From assembly GCA_030374805.1 (NCBI GenBank), contig JARGSG010000013.1:1155496-1219495 (forward strand): 64,000 bases of DNA, read 5' to 3'. This document shows, piece after piece, positions 21,240-32,966 of the stretch (positions are counted from its first letter, which is position 1; each line of letters opens with the position of its first letter). The DNA is from Gracilaria gracilis (Eukaryota > Rhodophyta > Florideophyceae > Gracilariales > Gracilariaceae). The notes under the pieces are model-generated. The model did not search any database and was not told the DNA's origin. It saw only the letters and a program-made list of their open reading frames with translations. Made by a program: the position numbers and the translations under genes.

Positions 21240-21560
21240 AGTGGTATCGGGAGATATAGTTCTGATATAGATTTGATATAAATAAAGCTTTTTAGATACA
21301 TATTTCGTAAATTTTAGATACAGTTTTATTATAAATTGCAATTCGGAATCAAAGAGGGATGTAAAGAACTGATGTAGACTTGATATAGCTCTGAGAGAGT
21401 TATTTTTTTGGATAAAGTTTTAGTACAGTGTTGATATACGTTCTGCGTCGATATCATTTGGATACAGAAACGCCTTACAAAGGTTCGATACACTTTTTAC
21501 GTGTGTTTGATAGAAACTGCTACTGATACAAAATCGATGGAGCTTGGATACACGTGAGAG
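21240..21560. repeat. AT-rich region of repeated GATATAG/GATACA motifs
   Basis: GATATAG, TTGATATA, TAGATACA and TGGATACA recur every 10-30 bases over about 320 bases, directly upstream of the 2OG-like gene. It could be a degenerate minisatellite, a promoter region or a repeat-rich intron. Confidence 0.5.
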
Positions 21561-22791
21561 AAAGAATACATTCCGTCTACTTTTAATCGTCTGCGTATGA
21601 ATCATATGCGCTGCAATCAAAGCGCCCGCGCACCAAACGCTCCCACCATCAAGTCTTCTCAAAGCGTCTCACGCTGCTCTCATTTCCCCTCGCCACGCTA
21701 GTGCTGCCCTCCCTCCAACAGCGCCAGCAGCAAAAGCCGCAACTCTCCCAATCGCTCTGTCGGTGCCGATGACCCGGACCAAAACTATCGCAACCCATAC
21801 AAGCCTAGTGCGGGAGGCGATCTTATCGCTAGCTCGGCTCCACTGCGGTTCACCATGGTCACGATCAGTCGTGATGGTCGCAGCGATGTTTGTCTCATGT
21901 ATACCTTACAGGCCTATGAAGCGCTCTCCTATAACGCCATGCCCTTGTCATGACTTCTCCATCCTCGGCATCGTACATGTCTCCAGTTTCCACGCCCTGT
22001 ATATCCAGTTTCGTATTACTGCCGCCGCGCTTCAATGCACGCATGCGCTCCGTTCGTACCCCACGAGGAGAATGGGATGTGTTTCTAAGAACAACAAGAG
22101 TTGCCTTTCCCAAGTATGACCTGGAAGCACAGTTAACAACGCCGTGGTACTTCGGGACCAAAACAAAACATCTACAGCGTCATTCGGCGCGTTGCAAAGG
22201 TTCTTTAGCGTAACTGTAGCGCTTCTCTTCACGCGGTACTAGGCACACGTAAATAGAAGTTGCTTACAGAATTTAGCAATCTCGTTTGCGTTCAAGCGAA
22301 GCCCGGCCTGAGTACTCGGCGTGCCTTCCTCCCACATCTTTCCAATTCTTCCTGGCATTTCCCAGTCATCGTCTGTCTCATGACGTTCCACGTATGCCAA
22401 AGGCCGTATGTAGCTGGCATGCTGCTAACCAGTATCGGGAGCCATTCACATCAATCCAGCAGCCAGCGATGAGACAAGCGCACAATCCCGAGGATCCTCC
22501 GATGTGGGTCGATTGGTCTCATGGGAATCCGGCCCATTGTAGTTATCACGTCTACGCCACCTTTCCATCTCAGAAGAACATGACCATATCCCGAACGTCG
22601 TGGTTACCTTGTGCTTTTATCTACGATGCGTCGGAGTCTTTTTGGGGTGCGTTTCCAAGTGAGAGAATAGTTTTTCTGCAGACGAAACATCAGTCGTGTT
22701 CGAGCACATTCTCAACCCCAAACCACTGCATGAAGCACTCATCATGAAACAGATGAACGCAGCGCAATTTCCTGCTTTTTCTCGCCTTCCT
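21561..22791. other. Unassigned region
   Basis: Open frames on both strands (for example 22286-22747 plus) carry no recognised motif. Nothing supported. Confidence 0.4.
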
Positions 22792-23154
22792 CTAACTGAT
22801 TTTCACATATTGCACAAAGATCTGTCTTGGTAAAAGAACTACCCCCTCAGGAACCTCGAACACTCCCACTTCTGTTATTTCATTTAGCGAAGTTGCCATT
22901 GAACTATAGATAGGGGTCATAATCTTTTGATGTCCACGTTCTGATGCCACACGATACGGAGTCTTACGATTTGTGTCTCGTGCACCGACATCAGCTCCGT
23001 ATTTGGACAATGCTTCTACAGTTTCTTCGCTTTCTGATTCAGCAGAAATGTGCAATTGCGTAAACAATTTGTCACTCGCTGGAGAAGGTTTTGTCCTTCG
23101 TCGAAGAAGGAGGCGAACATTTTGATATAAAACGTTGTAGCATGCGTTGTGCAA
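22792..23154 (-). pseudogene. Ankyrin-repeat fragment, possibly followed by a zinc-finger start
   Basis: One good ankyrin repeat plus part of the next is visible: LHISAESESEETVEALSKYGADVGARDTN written here in pieces as LHISAESESEETVEAL and KYGADVGARDTNRKTP, then ASERGHQ. Just beyond, in another frame (~22800-22850), KTDLCAICENQLEEGEK gives a Cys-x2-Cys pair as at the start of a RING-type finger, but no further ligands follow. An ankyrin-RING ubiquitin-ligase-like protein is possible; the fragment is too short to say. It lies downstream of the patatin relic on the same strand. Confidence 0.5.
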
Positions 23155-23449
23155 TGTAAAGCCTTACAGACCCTAAGCTAGGGTACAACATTTGAGCTAG
23201 CCTTGCGTAAATAACACAGGCGACATTGCCTTGAGTTTCGAAGACATGTGCAGGGCCACTTTTGAGTTGTAAGACAACGGTGAGATCGCAGAACGGTTGC
23301 GGGTATGGAACCCTTCCACATGTCAGAAGCTGAAAAGATCGTGAGCCCTTGGCCTGAACTGGGAGTAGACAGCTAACCTCATGTTTTCGATGTGTTTAAC
23401 GAGGTTACTAGACAAGTACACAGTGTTCAATCCCTGGCAATCAGAAGTC

Positions 23450-25317
23450 TTAGTTCGGGAGGTAGAAGTCACCATCACTTCCGCTTTCTAGCTCCTGTAG
23501 CTCTTTTCTGAGTTCATCATGAGAGCGTTTCCATAGTGAGAGAAGAGTTTTCGGTCCCAATATGCATGCAACTCTCTCGAAGTCCTTGCGATTGCTGGCT
23601 GTATATTCATTTGCCTCTTTTACACACGTCGCTAGCGTTTCAGGATGGGTCTCATCGATTTGGGTATTCTCAGTAGTTGGATTAAAACGGAAGTAGGAAA
23701 AGGTCCTGCATGGCATGGTGCACAACTTCAGTCGCCGTCGCTGATGCAACGATATATCCAACAACCTCGCCCCAACCAACATTTTTCTACCCACTTCGAT
23801 TTCGTCCTGAACTGCTGTGGGACTCAGTCTGTTCCCTAGCAAAAACACGAGCTCGATTGGCACACCAGGATAAATAAACTTCGTTTCATGTAATGCAACA
23901 GCGGTGGGGTTGTTTGCAACAGTTGCTCCATCTGCATGGAGCTCCCCGGTGACTCGGATTTTTGAAAAGAACATTGGTGCCGCAGATGAAGCCCTAGGAC
24001 CTTCCCATAGCTGCGCTTCAGTAGTTCCGTCGTATCGACTCTTGTATCCGATTAAATGGGTGTAATAACGAAATATGTGGAGCTCCTTCGGATTTCTTGA
24101 TATAACTGAACTTTAGGACAAAGAATAAATTCATGTTTTCTTCTACCAAAGAATCGATGAAGATACCTTTCCCATACCCCTGTTCCAGAGTTGATTATAG
24201 CACGCTTGTATCGTAGTAGGCACGAGTCAGCAACATTTTTGGACCGTTCACCGGATGCTTTGCGAATATCTTTCCAGTCATGTCTCTGTACAAGACTTCG
24301 ACCTCCTCTACTGTTCTAAGAACTATCCCGATAGAAGCTGCGACAATTGCTCCAGTGCTGGTACCGCCATGAATCTCGCAACCTGTTATTCTCTTAAGAT
24401 GCTTTAGCTGCAAAGGCGCACGATGCATGAAATGTACGAGATGTTAACGAACTTATATAGAAGACATTTTAGAGCCAATTCTGGAACCCCGGGGGTGATC
24501 AAAGACCGGCACAAATATGTCATCAAGAGAACTCTTACCGTTTCAAAGGCCAAGATTGTCCTCGTACCGCCACCATCGATGCACAAAATACGCAAGTCCC
24601 TCTGACCAGACATTCTTGGTCTCCATTTCCTGACACCAATCGCACCAAGGGCTCGTCGGGCCACCCGCGCTCCGCCCTCGGGCTTTCCGTTTTTCAACTC
24701 GGGCTTTCCGTTTTTCAACCCGCCGGCCAAAAGAGTCAAATTTCTGATGAACTCTTTGTCGCATTCCATCATCCTTCTCACCTCCTGGCCTACAACTCTT
24801 TCAAAAGCTAAGGACCCAAGCAAATGAGTTCCACTAACCACTGCTTTTGTATGCCAGAGACCCCGTACCGCCTGAGTCCCAAAATCTCCGGAGTGGTGAA
24901 CGACATCTGACAATCTCTGAACTGTATTTTCACCAGTACTGAGCATAACAGTACGTGATTTCGGCACAATGATAGCGAGATTCGCGAGGACAGTTAACTC
25001 TGTGGCCTTCTCACTTCCGGAAAAAACATTTGCAGCCGCCACGATGGGCGGACGCCAACCGTATCGAGAAACAAGTTCGCTTCCTCTTCGTTATTAACAG
25101 CATGTGCCGCAGCAATAGAATACTTAACACCAGCCAGTTCTGCTTGGCTCGGAGTTGATTCAAAGGCAGATGTCGCTCTCGCCGCGGTAACTGCATACGC
25201 AGAAGCTGCGGAGGTTACTACATCTCCATTGACAGCCATGCGACTGTCGCGCTCAACCGCAGTAGCATATGCTGGCGCTGAAATCGATTTGTCAATCATG
25301 CCCTTTCCTTTCGACAA
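23450..25317 (-). pseudogene. Patatin-like phospholipase (iPLA2-gamma-type) with one recognisable intron, decayed
   Basis: Hydrolyses acyl chains of membrane lipids with a Ser-Asp dyad. Visible: oxyanion motif LCIDGGGTR (~24565-24585), nucleophile elbow GGTSTGAIV (Ser codon 24359-24357), GPRASSAAPMFF, and catalytic Asp in HADGATVANNP (codon 23932-23930). The first two are joined exactly by removing a 131-base intron, 24538 to 24408 (GTAAGA...TTTGCAG), which splits the frame after a Thr codon. The N-terminal part (25317-24700) has ARM/HEAT-like helices (ELTVLANLAIIV, FGTQAVRGLWH). Defects: a one-base loss near 25055, TAA at 24195-24197, and a frameshift near 24085 before NPKELHIFRYYTHLIGYKSR. 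A 21-base tandem duplication gives LKNGKPE twice. The ARM-like fragment at 28.2-29 kb may be upstream exons of the same gene. Confidence 0.83.
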
Positions 25318-27170
25318 CTCCCGGAACGTCGCAAATCTGACAGCACTACCTGCAGAGCTTCACACTGCATTTACTCACCCACGGTATGTCACGTCCTCTT
25401 CTTCGACCTCATTGCTTCTATATGTTTCAAATATATCTTGCTTGTTAGATATGATCGCCTCAAAGACGTTTCTATGCAGGTCATAGGACAGGCGAGCAAC
25501 TACGTGCCCAACACCCACTTATTCACGCACTCGCATCGCATCACAAACAAATTCGTACACTCTTCCTTCTAAAATGCCGTAGGTTCGGGGTCTGGAAACA
25601 GGCACGCGTTGGGTTTCAGATTCCGCACGAAGGTGGATACCCGCTGCCGGTGTCCGCAGAGTGCGAAAAGCATACTGCTTCGTTTGTTTCACGTGGCAAT
25701 GTTTGCTGGGTTTCGGCTTCTTCATCTTCGGAGCGCCACGACACCCGGTGTACTGTATGTTCCCCTTCTCTGGACAGTCACACTCAGAAAGGCGGAGATG
25801 AACCTTTACCCGGCGACTTCTGCAAGGCACCCCCCAGGCAGCTCCTCGCAGCGCACTCCCAGGTTTGCTGACACTGTTTCTGTTACGCAGCAATGTATGT
25901 TCGTAGCAACAGCTCTATTGCTCACGTTAATGGTTCAAACACGAGCTTTGTGGGCCTCAAACGCGAAGAAATGAACATTCGATACCGGTCGCAGTGTTCA
26001 CGTAGAAATGTATTTTGTGATTAAAGCTTATGAATACGACTACCATCGCACGCGTACGGACGGGAAGAGACATGCTTGAAAAAGATATTAACTTGTACCA
26101 AAATCCCCGTTTTCATGCCCGTGGGTCCCGGAAAAGGCCGGTTTCACTGGGGTAGGCCACGTTAACAAATCCGTTCCCATGCCTGCGGGCACGAAAATTG
26201 AGGTTTTCGAGCTTCTTCAGCAATTACTACTCGGGTGATTAGGAGTTCATCGCCGTCGTACAATAAGACCATTCCTCACTCCATAACACAGCCAAGCACT
26301 CCTTAGAGAGCACGAGGCTTCTCTGTCGCAAGCAAAATTTGTATAGCGCACCACTTGCGGCGCCTGCCTGTCGTTTCGAACGAATAGGTGCTAGAAAAGG
26401 ACATGGAACAGTCAGCAATAGACAGTTTGAACGAATACAATACCAACGAGATGACAGGGGGCGTTCCTGTATCTCACAGTAGCATCCAACGTTTCTCCTT
26501 GTTTTGTGATGTCATTGCCGAAAGTAGTTTTCGTGTTCATTACCCTCTCGATGAGGGATTCAGGAGAATGATGGAGTTCTGCGCCTAACCCTACTAGGAC
26601 ATGCTGTAAGCCCGAATGATGTTCAAGGAGTGTACCAACTCTACGATACTGCAAAACTTGAACGCACAGCAGCGTTCAGACTCCATCCTGAAGCAGAAAC
26701 CCATGCAGCAACGGTATATGATATGGCGCGCTCTAGACCGCTTCGAGGAAGCCCATGACCAGCGTAGCCGCAAATTGTTACTTTTGTTGATAAAAGGCGA
26801 AGTCTTCCATTTCGTGACAGCATTTATTACCTTGTTCATGTTGAGGGGATTTAAGGGATTTAGGAAGGTTCTTTGAAAAATCTTCGGTCCGGGATGGAGT
26901 TTGCGGAGATGGATAGCAGATGATGGGAGGAAAAGATATAGAAAAATGGGGTTAGAGGTGGGTTTTGTTAGTTGGAGGGAAAAGAAAATTTCGAAATCAT
27001 CAAAGGTGGACTCATTCGGTATATTCGTCAATCCAGCCTTACTTATTAAGCCATTACAGGCCTTAGAAGTCATATGAAGAACAAAAGTGGGTTATTTATA
27101 GATGATTTCAAATTCACCGGCTTTGGCCACCTATCCAAGAACCCCCTACCCATTTAATTCTCCGTCTTCA
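25318..27170. other. Unassigned region
   Basis: Short open frames on both strands without recognised motifs. Two related GC-rich stretches near 26111-26200 (CATGCCCGTGGG and CATGCCTGCGGGC) are a weak imperfect repeat. Confidence 0.4.
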
Positions 27171-27177
27171 GGGTGGA

Positions 27178-27640
27178 ACAAGCACTCAACTACTTTGCTC
27201 ACCACTTCATCATCTGTTTTGCTGGCCACTTTATTCTCCAACTCACCAACGCTTAAGCCATCTCACATTAGTACATCCACTATCTCCACACACATGCAAC
27301 AGGCACTCAGCCACTTTGCTCGCCACTCCATCGCTTCCTCAGCCATTATATTCTCCATCTCAACAACAGTTCAGCTACATAAATACGGCGTATCAACCAT
27401 CTGAACATACATGCAACGAACGCTCACCCACTTTGCTACCCATTCCATTAACCTCTCAGCCACAATATTCCGATCTCAACCCACATGCAACACGCACTTA
27501 ACTACTTGGCTCACCACCCCATCAACCACTTTGCTCGCCACTCCATCAGCCTCCGAGCCACTCCATTCCTCATCTCACCAACACTTAAGCCACCTCACAT
27601 CCATGCATCCACCATCTCAACATACCTCCCAGAAAACTTG
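27178..27640 (+). repeat. Degenerate minisatellite, unit about 118-120 bases
   Basis: Units start near 27180, 27300, 27418 and 27491 with variants of GCACTCAACTACTTTGCTC and end with CATGCAAC. The third is shortened to about 73 bases. The plus strand is C- and A-rich; overlapping frames encode Ser/Thr/His-rich peptides and are not credible genes. Confidence 0.7.
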
Positions 27641-28240
27641 TTGACGCCAGTTTTCCGCATCACATGCATTCTGTGACAGAGTTCAACTATTCTACATTAT
27701 GGGAACTAAGTACATATTCTACCCAGTCACAAGGTCAGGAATCAGCTTATTCATTTTCTTTACTCATACATTCTATCCATCTTTCCGGAGTCCTTAAAGC
27801 AGTCCCCGAAAAGCTCGGTTTTGGCGACTATGTGTTCAAGCTGTGACCTTTCATCTCGATATTATATTTGATGACCATTTGATTCATCCTCTTCGTCAGA
27901 AAGAGTGGGCATAGATTTGATTTCTACAAGGTTTCATATGGCTTCGGAAATCACGTCATTTCAAGAATGCCTCCGAGCCAAATGAAAGAAGAGCTCTCTT
28001 ATGCGTTGGAACACAAACGCGACGGCTCCATGATCATTCTAGGGGCGCATAGCCGTGCTGAGTAGCGTTGTGTCCCGGCTCAAAACATATTCATGCAAAA
28101 GCTTTTCTTCTCGTCTCACAGTCGGGACACACAGTTTTTGAGAGAGCATCCGCCCCATTTTTTCTAGAGCGCTGACTCTTTCTTGTCGCAGTCAGAGTAG
28201 AAAAACTAGAAACGTACTAGTTCAACACTGTAGTGACATC

Positions 28241-29000
28241 TTACAGGGATGTCGAGAGAGATGAAGCTTGTATCTCTGACAGGCTTTGCAGCAGCGCCGC
28301 ACCTTTATCAGCTAACTCTCGCGGTTGCAACGCATTCACGGAACAAATTGGAGTTCCGTAGAGAAGCTTCTCATCCTTTTTCACCAGCACACGATGCGAT
28401 GCTAATGCAATTAAAGCCGAGTTTTTCACAATTGTGAGCAAATATAAACTTGCGCGGCTTGCATCTGAAAAATTATTATCGTAGCTGACATCGGCAAGCC
28501 GAATTACGATTTCGAGGGTTCTTGTAAGCTGTCTCATTCTCTTTCGTCAATACGAGTGTCTTCAGCAGAATCTTGGTTTGCTCCCACAACTTCCAGGGCT
28601 GCACATTTTTCACTTGGCGGTTTATTATCATCGTACAGAAATTTTAATACCATGTCTAGGTACTTCTAATGACCGACGGAAAGCGCTTCTCTGCCAAGAA
28701 GCTCAAGAACTGGACCTTTCTACTTTGCACTCTCGAATTCGTCCAGCTAAGTACTGAAGTGGTTGCGATTAAAGGGAGCGGTTCTAATCGTCCAAGCACG
28801 ACAGCTAGAACTGCCCAAACTCGTTCAGAACAACGCCGGGCTTCGTCTTCTTGCATGAAATGATCTGCAGCTTTCCACGCCATTCATCCTTCTATAGCTG
28901 CGAAGGACGGCGACTTATCAGGTGCATTGAGACAAGTCCATAGCAGGTCAGTCACGTTTTGGATTACGTCGGCACTCTGTTTCGTCATGTTGCTTCATTA
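28241..29000 (-). pseudogene. ARM/HEAT-like helical repeat fragment
   Basis: Minus-strand frames read as helical-repeat protein: DVIQNVTDLLWTCLNAPDKS, then after an in-frame TGA, RVWAVLAVVLGRLEPLPLIA (~28880-28740); then in another frame LTRTLEIVIRLADVSYDNNF and ASLYLLTIVKNSALIALASH. The last piece ends at a GTAAGA, a possible splice donor like that of the patatin intron. It may be the 5' portion of the patatin-type gene, separated by about 2.9 kb, or a separate gene. Amphipathic helices without a diagnostic motif, so moderate confidence. Confidence 0.45.
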
Positions 29001-31538
29001 ATTAGTATTCATTCCATTCTGATAAAGAGAAAACAAACTTCAGAAATTGTGTGATATATAATATGCACGTCTGGGCCGCTTGCTTAGAGGAAAGTTGCGG
29101 TCAGACCTTTTTTGTCGTAGGGAAAAGGAAGAAACGTATTCTGCCGTTCTACCGCACGGTTTTTGAATGCTTCAATTGCCGACTGGGCATGGTTATAATC
29201 TCCAGAAGAGCGTTTTTGATTATCCTTTTGTCGGCGTAGGGCGCCCAAGGTTCTATGCATTGTAGTGCAGCCTTCAGCTGGTGCACTTGCTCTCCGGAAA
29301 GAGCTCCGTTTCGATTATGTGAGAACAAAATGAAGACCGCCTCTGGCGCCACTGGATGGGCTTCAGATCGACAACACGGGGGAAGCTGAACATGGTTGGA
29401 AACCAGACTTGCAGCATTCTGATCCATTTACGCGGTAATGGCAGCCATGGTATCGCAACTCCAAGCTGGATCATTCCGCAGTCTTTAAATGGGAATTTCC
29501 CACATAGGCTCTTCGAAAGCCGCTTGTGGCCTAGACATTCAACTTACTCATGAGTTCGCAACTCGTCACCCACACCTTCCGCCTGTGCCCTTGCCGCATT
29601 CAATATGTTTCCATTGCACTCTGCACACCTTGCAGAACCGTCGAGCACTGCCTACTTTCCGTCGCGCTACAGCAGCTACTTTAGCCGTGCTTCCAACCCG
29701 ATCTTCCTCCAATCTGAGCAAAGAAACATTGATGCTCGTGTTGAATACTCTCACCAACACGCTTTGTAAAACACCGCTCATGCATAGCAAACTGTTACCA
29801 TTGTGTGCTTCTGTGGCTTCTCCATGGAAATTTTCCGATTAATGGCGCTGGCGCGGTGGTCCTATCATCCTCTACCGATGTTATTTGTCGAAATGAACCA
29901 CCACCTCCTGCAATCTCACTTCTTTATTCCTCGCCTCTACCTTCAACACCAGCTTCAGTGCAAAGCATTTATATCATTCCCGTCTCGTCTGTCGATCTTT
30001 CATGTTTAGCTGTTTTACGCCATTCATCTGACGACTATCGAGCGACCTCACATGTGATTCAGCATCTACTTCCTGACGTATGATCAAAACTTTTTTACAC
30101 TCCATTACATCGCTTTTGGAGGTAACGCTCCCACCTCGCCCTTGCAATGGTTCTCGACAGCTCTTTCCCCAAAACTCCATTCATTTGTTTTCTTCAGGTG
30201 TTCCTTTTGAAACTCATCAGGCTACGCATTCTTAACAAAATCTTGTGTGCATCGTTTATTTTATCCGATCCAGGATCATGCAGGAAAGCTGCTTGCCATA
30301 TGTTTGAACAAGTCATCACTCTCCAATATATTTGAAAATCTCATTAAAGGTCTGCGCGAAGCCCACTTTCCACCTTTACGGAGGACACGATACGCCCTTA
30401 TAAAGCCCAATTTAGCTGTTTTCAGTTTTTTTGGCGTCGTCGGCAGAGCCAATAGATTGGTGCTACTCTTTTTGCAGTGTGCTTTGTATATCAGCATATG
30501 CCAATTGATCCATCTACCGCTTGTGCCAGGTGATCAAAGCGGGTGCTACAACTGCCTCTACATCAGTGTTTGGGGCAGCTATAACAACAGAGCTGGTTGC
30601 ATTCTTCATGCGATTAATTTCCGAAGAAAACGCCCCGCGTGCGGCTGCATGTCTGCAGATTATGTTAAATACATACAAGTCCAATTTGAAAGAACGTGAG
30701 ATAATTCTCGGCGTCCTGGACTGCGTTGTGGAGAAAAAAAATTCACACTGCTATTCTATTGGTACAAAATGTCGTACCTCCATTCCAGAGACTGGCGGAG
30801 AAAAAGGTTCATCAGCATGCGCAGCAACCGTTAGTGTAATTCAACGCCCTTCACGGTTTATTTCACAGACTTGGTCGTTTTTCTGCTTACGCGCGGCAAT
30901 GCTTACTACCGCTACACGCCGGTTGTTTACCGCAGAACGGTGTAAAGTCTGTGCACTGTGCACACGTGCAGCCGCTCTGCAGCCGGAATTTTGCTGTGAC
31001 TTGGAAACATGTGGCACGGTTGCAGGTGATGGCTGGCACAGCATCACTGGTATTTCAGATATTTATTAGATAATACTTACCTAGTTTAGGGAGTTTTTTT
31101 ACACACTATATAGTGCCAGGGCACCAAGGCCCTGCCACTCATTAATTCTCCCAAACCAGGATTGGCTCGAGACTTTTTCGCCTTTGCCCGTACTCAACTT
31201 CTTCTCGGAGGAATACGCCGTGGAACACGGGCTGTCTATTCACCCTGCGTCACCCAATGAACCCACTTTTGGGAGTATTTACCACTGTTGTTATGTTCGC
31301 CCTTGTATAAAGTTTCTACCAACTTTGCCGTTTTCTGTCGTCACTCTTGTGACTTTCACCTTTCGTTTCCCCTTATTTGAAGTAGTACCTCCGCTAACCG
31401 CGGCCTATGCTGACACTGTGCCGCACTGGCCACATTTTGGACTCATCGTCTTGTCAGAAGATACTCACACACAGTTTGCACGGAGTTCCGCTTCTTGTGT
31501 CGCCTTCCAAAGCTGGTCGGCAAGGGTTGACCTCGGTC
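29001..31538. other. Unassigned region with possible plus-strand gene remnants
   Basis: A plus-strand frame at 30521-31069 contains FFMRLISEENAPRAAACLQI and LKEREIILGVLDCVVEKKN, which look like soluble helices, then a Cys-rich tail (CKVCALC, FCCDLETC). Neighbouring frames at 29489-29842 and 30247-30699 may be other pieces. No family recognised. A small inverted repeat flanks 31115-31135. Confidence 0.3.
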
Positions 31539-32966
31539 TTACACTCGACTCAGTCGTTTCATCATCCTCGCTGTAGGTAGGCTAGAAAGAGCGTCGACTT
31601 GGGCATTGTTGGCGCCCTTCTTGTACGGAACGTCGAGGTCAAACTGTACCAGTCGCAGTCTCCAACGCATTAAAAGGCCAAAAGTTTCCGAGATAAAAAG
31701 AAGGCATTTCAAGGCTGAGTAGTCCCTGTAAACATTGAAATGAGCACCCATGAGATAGAGTCGTAGTTTACAAAGAGCCCACACGACGGCAACAAATTCC
31801 TTCTTCGATACGGAGTAATTATTTCCATGCACGTTCAACGAATGGGACCAGTACCCAATTGGTTTGCGTTCCTTCTCTGGGGTGGTTTGAAACAAAGCAA
31901 GCCCACCTGGTAATGACTAGAATCCGTGTCCACGGTATACGAAAGTCCGGGTCCCGGTAGCGACAGAAATGGCGCAGTCGTAACAGCCTCTTCAAAAGAG
32001 TTAAAGGTTTCCGTCTGAGCGGATGTAAAGAGACCCAGATTGGGCAGTTGAACCTTCCGCAATGCGTAGAGAAAAGCCGCAATGCCTGCAAAGTTGGAAA
32101 TAAACGGTCTGCAGACGTTGAACAATCCTAGAGAGGATCTTAGTCCGGTCTGAGTGGTTGGTTCCGTTGCCTGCTTCAGCGACATCAATCGAGCTTACTC
32201 GATTATGACACGTTCTGGACGGAGTATCTGACCCAAATACTTAACAGTATCCGTGAAGAATATGCACTTTCTCAACTTAGGTGTCACTCCGGCGTCCTGT
32301 AACGTGGCCATTATATCTCTTACATATGTGAGGCGATCATCCAGATTATCCAGATTATCTGAGAGGACGATGGTGTCGTCGAGGTAAACAAGACAAGTAT
32401 GCCACCTGAAGCGGGCCAAAAGAATATCGATAGCACGCTGAAAATAACCGGAGCATTGGTTACCACAAAGGAAGTCCGTTTGAAACGGTAGAGGTCAGAG
32501 TGGTAGACAAATGTTGTCTTGTCTTGGTCCTGCTTCCTAACTGGCACTTGCCAATATCCCCAATCAGCTTCCAATGCCGTGAATTCGGTAGCATTTTGGA
32601 GAGCATAGATGTATTCGTCCATACGTGAGATCGAATAAATGTCCTTTACGGTAACAGCATTTAAACGATGGTAGTCGATACAAAAACGCCGGAAACAATC
32701 CCGTTTCGGAGCCAGTACCACTAGTGAAACCCATGGCGAGTGTGCTGGTTCCATAACTCCTGCACGGACCATCTTTTATACCTGAAATTGCTCTTCTTCC
32801 ATCGCTCTGGGCCCTGTACTTTAAAGGTGTGAGGCCATCTACCGAGAGTTTGGAAGGAGATCGTTCCGGTGTTTCCTGGCATATATCTCTCCAAAAGAAC
32901 CTTCTTATATGGTGGTGAATTCTCGCTGCATATCACGCAGTCTTTCGCGGTGTGTCTCCTGAACAT
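31539..32966 (-). pseudogene. Reverse transcriptase and RNase H, Ty3/Gypsy type
   Basis: RT motifs in shifting frames: SPWVSLVVLAPKRD, FCIDYHRLNAVTV, YALQNATEFTALEADWGYWQ (catalytic region), then after a frame change CLVYLDDTIVLS and KCIFFTDTVKYLGQIL. RNase H follows: LSYTVDTDSSHYQVG, GYWSHSLNVHGNNYSVSKKE and FDLDVPYKKGANNAQVDALS. The catalytic Asp box is intact locally, but at least three frame changes break the polyprotein. Confidence 0.85.

Noticed and set aside
26594-27073. 159-residue minus-strand frame
   Set aside because: No recognisable motif, overlaps other frames of equal quality, and composition is typical of AT-rich non-coding DNA.
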